Assembly: GCF_900142735.1 (NCBI RefSeq)
Contig: NZ_FRBY01000002.1
Location: 620,001-684,000, forward strand
DNA: 64,000 bases
From: Flavobacterium saccharophilum
GTDB lineage: Bacteria > Bacteroidota > Bacteroidia > Flavobacteriales > Flavobacteriaceae
Direction: 5' to 3'
Shown: in pieces, positions 38,201 through 47,200 of the stretch
Position numbering within the stretch: position 1 is the stretch's first letter
Layout: the number at the start of each line of letters is the position of its first letter
Notes under the pieces: model-generated
The model's input: only the letters and a program-made list of their open reading frames with translations
Databases searched by the model: none
What the model was told of the DNA's origin: nothing
Position numbers and translations under genes: made by a program

Positions 38201-41200
38201 TGGAATAACTGTTCCACCTGTTAATGCAGTATACCAAACTATATTGGCTTCATTCAACTGAATGCTTGCAAATGTTGGTGCATCTGCCAAACAGAAGTTT
38301 TGTGTGCCAGCAGTTACTAAAGTTGGTGTACCCGGGTCAGTTACGTTAATCGTAACTGATAATCTTGCAGCGCTTTCACATCCTGTTGTTGGATCTTTGA
38401 TCACTGCGAAATACGTTCCGCTTGTAAGTGCATTAGTTGATGGAATAACTGTTCCACCTGTTAATGCAGTATACCAAACTATATTGGCTTCATTCAACTG
38501 AATGCTTGCAAATGTTGGTGCATCTGCCAAACAGAAGTTTTGAGTTCCTGCTGTTACCAAGGTTGGTGTACCAGGATCGGTAACACTAATCGTTACTGAT
38601 AATCTTACAGCACTTTCACATCCTGTTGCTGGATCTTTGATTACTGCAAAATAAGTTCCGCTTGTAAGCGCATTAGTTGATGGAATTACTGTTCCGCCAG
38701 TTAATGCTGTATACCAAACTATATTCGCTTCATTCAACTGAACACTTGCAAATGTTGACGCATCTGCCAGACAGAAGTTTTGAGTTCCAGCCGTTACCAA
38801 GGTTGGTGTACCAGGATCGGTAACACTAATCGTTACTGACAATCTTGCAACGCTTTCGCATCCTGTTATTGGATCTTTGATTACTGCAAAATAAGTTCCG
38901 CTTGTAAGTGTATTAGTTGATGGAATTACTGTTCCACCTGTTAAAGCTGTGTACCAAACTATATTGGCTTCATTAAACTGAACACTTGCAAATGTTGGTG
39001 CATCTGCCACACAGAAGTTTTGTGTGCCAGCAGTTACTAAAGTTGGTGTACCCGGGTCAGTTACGTTAATCGTTACTGATAATCTTGCAGCACTTTCGCA
39101 TCCTGTTGTTGGATCTTTGATTACCGCAAAATAAGTTCCGCTTGTAAGTGTATTAGTTGATGGAATTACTGTTCCACCTGTTAAAGCTGTGTACCAAACT
39201 ATATTGGCTTCATTCAACTGAATGCTTGCAAATGTTGGCGCATCTATCAAACAGAAACTTTGAGTTCCAGCCGTTACTAAAGTTGGTGTACCAGGATCGG
39301 TAACACTAATCGTTACTGACAATCTTGTAGCGCTTTCGCATCCTGTTGTTGGATCTTTGATTACTGCGAAATAAGTTCCGCTTGTAAGCGCATTAGTTGA
39401 TGGAATTACTGTTCCGCCAGTTAATGCTGTATACCAAACTATATTGGCTTCATTCAACTGAACACTTGCAAATGTTGGCGCATCTGCCAAACAGAAGTTT
39501 TGAGTTCCTGCCGTTACCAAGGTTGGTGTACCCGGGTCAGTTACGTTAATCGTTACTGATAATCTTGCAGCGCTTTCACATCCTGTTATTGGATCTTTGA
39601 TTACTGCGAAATAAGTTCCGCTTGTAAGTGCATTAGTCGATGGAATTACTGTTCCGCCAGTTAATGCTGTATACCAAACTATATTGGCTTCATTTAACTG
39701 AATACTTGCAAATGTTGGTGCATCTATCAAACAGAAGTTTTGAGTTCCTGCTGTTACCAAGGTTGGTGTACCTGGGTCTGCAACATTAATCGTAACTGAT
39801 AATCTTGCAGCACTTTCGCATCCTGTTGTTGGATCTTTGATTACTGCAAAATAAGTTCCGCTTGTAAGTGCATTAGTTGATGGAATTACTGTTCCGCCAG
39901 TTAATGCTGTATACCAAACTATATTGGCTTCATTCAACTGAATACTTGCAAATGTTGGCGCATCTATTAAACAGAAACTTTGAGTTCCTGCTGTTACCAA
40001 GGTTGGTGTACCAGGATCGGTAACACTAATCGTTACTGATAATCTTACCGCACTTTCACATCCTGTTGTTGGATCTTTGATTACTACAAAATAAGTTCCG
40101 CTTGTAAGCGCATTAGTTGATGGAATTACTGTTCCACCTGTTAAAGCTGTGTACCAAACTATATTGGCTTCATTTAACTGAATACTTGCAAATGTTGGCG
40201 CATCTGCCAGACAGAAGTTTTGAGTTCCAGCCGTTACTAAAGTTGGTGTACCAGGATCGGTAACACTAATCGTTACTGACAATCTTGTAGCGCTTTCGCA
40301 TCCTGTTGTTGGATCTTTGATTACTGCGAAATAAACCCCACTAGTCAATGTCGCTGTTGCTGGAATTAAAGTTCCTCCGCTTAATGAATCATACCATACT
40401 ATATTTGCTTCATTCAACTGAACACTTGCAAATGTTGGTGCATCTATCAAACAGAAGTTTTGAGTTCCTGCCGTTACCAAGGTTGGTGTACCAGGATCGG
40501 TAACATTAATATTAATAGCCAATCTAACAATACTTTCACAAGTAGTTATAGGATCTTTTATTGCTGCGTAATACGTTCCGGATGTTAATACTGTTGTTAC
40601 TGGAATTAAATTTCCACCAGTTATAGCATCGTACCAAACAATATTGGTAGCCGGGCTAACATTTATACTTGCAAATGTCGGCGCATCTGCTAAACAGAAC
40701 TCCTGAGTCGTATCTGTAATTACCGGAGTACCAGGATCTGTAACACTAATATTAATAGCCAATCTAACATTACTTTCACAGGTTGTTGTTGGATCTTTTA
40801 TTGCTGCATAATACGTTCCTGATGTTAATGTTGCTGTTGATGCAATTAGGTTTCCACCAGTTAGAGCATCATACCAAACAATATTTGTGGCCGGGCTAAC
40901 ATCTATACTTGCAAATGTTGGTGCATTAACCACACAGAATTCCTGAGTCGTTCTGTTAATTATTGGAGTTCCAGGATCAGTCACACTGATATTAATAGCC
41001 AATCTAACATTACTTTCGCAAGTTGTCGCCGGATCTTTTATGGCTGCGTAATATGTTCCACTTGTCAATACTGTTGTGGATGGAATTACTGTTCCACCTA
41101 CTAAAGCGGTGTACCAAACGATATTTGCCGCAACTGCCGGACTTACATTAATTGTGCTAAATGTCGGTGCATTTACCAAACAGAATTCCTGATCGGTATC

Positions 41201-44200
41201 TGCAATTACTGGTGTTCCAGGATCTGTTACACTAATTGAAATAGCCAATCTAACATTGCTTTCGCAAGTTGTTGTTGGATCTTTTATAGCTGCATAATAT
41301 GTTCCACTTGTCAATACTGTTGTTGATGGAATTAAATTTCCACCTGTTAGAGCATCATACCAAACAATATTTGTCGCCGGGCTAACATTTATACTTGCAA
41401 ATGTTGGCGCATTTACCAAACAAAATTCCTGAGTAGTATCTGTAATAATTGGCGTACCTGGATCAGTTACACTAATTGTAATAGCTAATCTAACACTACT
41501 TTCACAAGTAGTTATCGGATCTTTAATTGCTGCATAATACGTTCCTGATGTTAATGTCGCTGTTGAAGCTATTAAGTTTCCACCATTTAACGCATCATAC
41601 CAAACAATATTTGTGGCCGGGCTAACATCTATACTTGCAAAAGTTGGAGCATTTACCAGGCAAAATTCCTGAGTAGTATCTGTAATAATTGGTGTACCTG
41701 GATCAGTTACTGTTACTGTAACTAATAATCGGACTGAACTTTCGCAACCAGTAATCGGATCTAAAATTCCTGCATAATAAGGACCATTAGCCAAGGCTGT
41801 TGTTGTTGCCAATGCAGTTCCTCCACTTGGTATGTTATACCATACTACATTTGCTTCATTTACCTGAAGATTAGCAATTGTTGGATTACTAACCTGACAG
41901 AAATCCTGAGTTGAGTCAGTAGTTGTTGGTGTTTCTGGGTCATTAACAGTTACAGTAACGACTTTAAGTTCACCGTTTTTATTCTGACATGTATTATCAC
42001 TTGAAACCGCTACATAATAAGCCATAGGACTCATAGCTGTCGTTAATCCTGCAGCTGTCAAAACTCCAGTGCCGCTAATTGTATAGCTTACCCCACCTAT
42101 TACACCAGTAAAGACAGGTTGAGTTTTATTAGCATCTAAATACCAGAAATATACAGGATTTGCTAAAGTACTTGTCGGTGTCAAGGTAGCAACTGTATTG
42201 TGGCAAATAGAAGCATTGTCTACTACGATATCAGTTTCAAGTGAACTTGGTAAAATCGTGAATGTAACTAATTTTCTATCTGCTGGCGCAGTTGCACAAA
42301 ATTGTGTTGAACTAACTCCAACATAATAGGTATACGTTCCTGGGGCTAATCCAATCAATTCTAATTTTGCTGTTGATTCGCTTAGCGCAGTTTGAGTTGT
42401 ACCATTAAAACTATACCAATGATAGACAGGATTTGTTAGGGCTGGCGTTCCACTTAAAAATGCATCCAATGTGACTGTACCACTTTCACTACAAATGATA
42501 GTGTTATTTCCTCCATTTATTGTCACATTTGCTATTGCAGTTGCAGGAGTTGTTGGACCTATTACTACCGTAACTTCTCCTCTTTCTAAAGCAGGACATC
42601 CGTAACGAATTGGCTGGATATAATATTTATAAGTACCAGCAGCTAATGTAGCAGGAAGTGTAAACGTTTGACCATTAGCCACTACATTTCCTCCTGTTGG
42701 AGAATCATACCAGACATAATTAGCACAAGCTTTTGTGTCAACTGCGAGCTCCAGCTCTTGTCCTGGACAAGCAGTAATATTATTATCGTCGTCACTACCA
42801 TTAACTTTAGTATTAGTTACACGATCAATAGTATGAACCCTAAGCTGATCTATTAAGGTAGCAGCACCTCCAAATGTAATTACTACCTTGTCATATGGCT
42901 GTGTTTGTGGTGAGATAATTGTCATTGCCATCGTATCACCAGAAAGTAGTTTCAAAGTCAATAAACTGCTATTACTTTGTATTGGTCCACCAACAGCTAT
43001 ATTTCCAGAATAAAGCTGAATAGTAAATCCTCCAAGTAAACCAACTGTCAACACTGTTTGTGGTTTTGAAATCGTAATTCGCAAACTATCTCCCACCATT
43101 GAAGGTGTTCTAAAAGTTGCAGTTAATTCGGCTGCAGCAAGTACTCCTACTCCCGTAAACATGGTTGCATAAGTAGAAACGTCGCCATCAGCTACATTAA
43201 ATGGATTAGAAACACCCACTGTAGATGTTAATGCTCCAACTCCTAAATCTCTTACTCCAGAGAAAACATCTTCTATATCACCTTGTCCACAAGCGATTTG
43301 TGTTACTTGTTTTTTGTAATAAGCGTCATAGACATTTACATTTTGCGCTACGCTTAAGATAGAGCCAAGTTGTACTCTAATACCATCATAATCCTGAGGA
43401 CCAGAGCCATTAGAAGGAACAAATGTATATTCAAATGAGTTTTGACCTGGTAATAAATTCAACAATGATCCTGATACGGATTGTAAAACTCCAATGTCAA
43501 TAGGATTATTAGATCCATCACGTTTAGTACCTACTACAGAAACATTCTGTCCTACTGCAAGGACGCTATTTTCTAAACCTAGTTTTACTGTAACCGGAGT
43601 TCCTTTAGGAATAGTTGTTGGCCATTGTAAATTTTGCCAGGTAGTTCCGATTCCTAAAAGGCCTAAACCTGTTGTTATTGTAGAGTAAGTACTCGGATTA
43701 CCATCAGCACCCAACGTTCCATTTGTTACTACTCCTGTAATAATTGAATCTGATGATTGAGAATTAGCATAGACTCTTTCTAATAATACATCGCAATCTA
43801 CAGGATCAATAACACTAATAGTTACCGTCTGGCTAGTGGTACAAGATCCATTACTGGCAATTACTGTATAAGTATAAATACCTACAGTACTAAGAACTCC
43901 AGTATTATTTGATGGTAAAGGATTCCCCTGAGGATCGTACCAAGTGATTGTTCCATTGGATGTTGCTGCCAAAGCCGCCGAAGATCCTTTTGTAATTACT
44001 ACAGAACTTGTAACTCCTGTTAATGTTGGTAATGGATTTACCGTCACTGTTACCGGTAATTTAACCGATGGACAATCAACACCCGCTGTTTGAGCCTGAA
44101 TTGAATAAATTCCGGTAACGGTAATATTCTCTGCAGCTAAATCTGTTATTGGATTATTTGATGGATCAAAGAAAGTATAAGTAGTGTTTCCTGATACATC

Positions 44201-47200
44201 AAAATTTGTGATAGCATCTTTTAGATTAGCTTTACCACAACGAACAAGTGGAGTTTGAACTGTTAAAGCAGAACCTGTTGGATAATTTACAACCACTTCT
44301 TTCAAAGTTCCATTTATATTCTCACAAACACCTCCGTTAAGAACAGAAACATAATAAGTATAAGGAGCATTTGCAGCAATAAGTCCACTAATAGTTAAAG
44401 CACCTGTTGTACCATCTTTAACATAAGTTACTCCGCCAACAGTTCCTGATGTAATCTCAACTGTTTTATTTTGATCTGTATAATATTTAAATGTCGCTCC
44501 AGCTAAAGCCGATGTTGGAGCCAAAACAATACCTCCCCCACAAGAAGCCGTCAAAGGACTTGCAATTGTAATATTTGCATCCGTTGGAACATCTAATACA
44601 TTAACCGTAACAGGTTGACGAACACTATTAATACATGTACCACGTGCTGCTTCTAAATAATAAGTTGTGGTAGAAGTTAATGAAAGAGTTGGATTAACAG
44701 CCACTATATTTCCACCAGTTGGAGCATCATACCAGGCAAATGTTTCTGTTCCAGTAGAAGATGCAGATAATGTAGCAGTTCCTCCTGAACAAATTGGCGC
44801 TGCTGCTCCGGTTATTGTAGCATTTGGAAATCTATAAGAAGCGTCATAAATTCTTAAAGTAGTTAATAAACCAACTAATGCTCCCAATCTGATATCAACT
44901 CTATTAAATGCTGCAGTTGCTGGATAACTAACCTTAAATTTATTTCCTGACAAAACCTGTAAATTCAATAGACTATTGTTTACTGCAAGCCTTCCAGGAT
45001 TTGCAACCCCTCCATTTGAAGTTCCTATACTTACAGATCCTAATAATGCTATATCAGCAAGTCCACCAGGTAATTCTAATATGACATCAATAATGTCTCC
45101 CGTCTGACCAGGTGTTGCAAAAGTTAGTTCTTGTTGTATATATGAATTAAGAACCCCCGCAGTAATAGTCAGAGAAGCAAATGTATTTGCATTTCCATCA
45201 ATAGAATTACCCGTATTACTACCATTACATAAAACACATAATAAGCCAGGGTCAACAGTTACAGCTTCCGTACTTGGCTGTAAACAAGTACTAACTGTAC
45301 TAATTACTATTACATTAATTGCAGCTCTAGTACTACTAGTACAGTCTGATGAAGATCTCGCTTGTACATAAAACGTTCTATTGGTATTTAGAGTCGGAGT
45401 AGTATAAGTGCTAGAATTTGGTTGCAAAAGATTTCCGCCCGTTGGTGCATCATACCAATCATAAGTAATTCCTGAGGTAGTTGCAACTGATAAAGTAACT
45501 GTCTGACCAGACTGAATAATTACATTTGAGGAAGTAGGAACAGGCACTGAAGGTCTTGGATTTACATTTACCGGAACCGATGTACGAGTTGGACTTAAAC
45601 AAGTACCAATTACAGCCTCAACATGATAAGTTATAGAAGCTGATAAAGATGGTGTTGTGTAAGATGTACCTGTAAATAATAAGTTTCCACCAGTGGCAGC
45701 ATCATACCAATTATAGATAGTGCCGACAACTGGTGATTGTACAACTATTGTCGTTGTTCCTCCACTACATACATTTAAAGGACTAGCAACAACCGTTGCT
45801 GGTGCCACAGGATTAGTAACTGTAATAGTAATAGGATTTCTTTCACTATTTATACAACCATTACGAGTAAGTTCGACATAATAAGTTGTGTTGGCTGTTA
45901 AGGCAGGAGTTGTATAGTTAGCTGTACTGGACAATAAAGTTCCTGCTGTTGCAGCATCATACCAGCTGATTGTTTCACCTGCATCTAATGATGCTGTCAA
46001 AGTAGTTGTTCCGCTACAAATAGTTTTATTTCCTGAAATTACAGGTGCTTTATATCTGTAAGTTGCCTGATAAATGTCTAAACTCGTTAGAGCTGTTACT
46101 ATTCCACCCAGTCTTATTTCGACACGATTAAAATTGGCTCCGGCAACTATGCTGGCTTTAAAACGATTTCCCGATAGTAATTGTAAAGTAACCAAGGAGT
46201 TATTTAGAAAAACCCTATCGCCATTATAAGTACTTCCATTATAAGTTGCCAAACTAACCGCTCCTAATAATGAAAGATCGGCAATTCCACCCGGCAATTC
46301 CAATTCAACATCTACAATATCTCCTGCTTTTCCAGGATTATTAAATTGTAAGGTTTGCTGAATCCATCCGTTTAATAAACCTACCGGAAGAGTAAGTCTG
46401 GCCGCAGTAGCAATATTTCCATCTACAGAATTGTTTGGTGTTGCTGAAGAACAAAGTAAACACAATCCGTTTTGCGTTGTTTGTTGACTATTGGCTTCTA
46501 AACAAGTTCCTAAGGGAGTTGCCAAAACTGTAACTGTAACAGGTACTCTGGTGGCACTTACGCAGCCACCAACAGTATTGCGTGATTCAACATAATAAGT
46601 TTTAGTCGCTGTTAAAATAGGAGTTGTAAAAGTATTTGAATCTCCTAATAATTTTGTTCCATCTGTTGGAACATCATACCAGTCCAAAACAACATTTGCC
46701 TCAGTAGTTGAAGCATTTAAAGTCGCATTTTGCCCGGATAATATCGATACACTTTGTGTCAGTACCGTTGCTAGTGCAGGAATTGGTGTTGAAGTAACAG
46801 TAACCGTAGTTCGGGTTGATGAACTACATGCCCCAATTGATGCTTCTACATAAAAAGTAGTAACACCGGTTGGTACAGTTGGTGTATATGTAGTTCCCGT
46901 TGCCAGGGCTACGCCTCCCGTTTGTACATCATACCAGGAATAGGTTGTTCCGGCTACCGGATTTGCAACAGATAACGTAGTCGCCTGCGTTGGTCCTGAA
47001 GAACAAATCGTCGTGCCGGTAGTACTGATAGTAGGTAACACAGGGTCGGTAATGGTTATGATAACAGGATTTCTTTCACTATTTACACAGCCATTACGAG
47101 TAATTTCAACATAATAAGTTGTGTTGGCTGTTAAGGCAGGAGTCGTGTATGCATCTGTACTGGACAATAAAGTTCCTGCTGTTGCAGCATCATACCAGCT

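Noticed and set aside
38262..38501. Plus-strand ORF inside the adhesin repeats, and others like it
   Set aside because: It is the antisense reading of the 240-bp units, which stay open by composition. The minus-strand frame is clearly the coding one.
37141..40500. Regularly spaced repeats that might suggest a CRISPR array
   Set aside because: The period is 240 bp, the whole unit is repeated without unique spacers, and it is in frame within a secreted protein.
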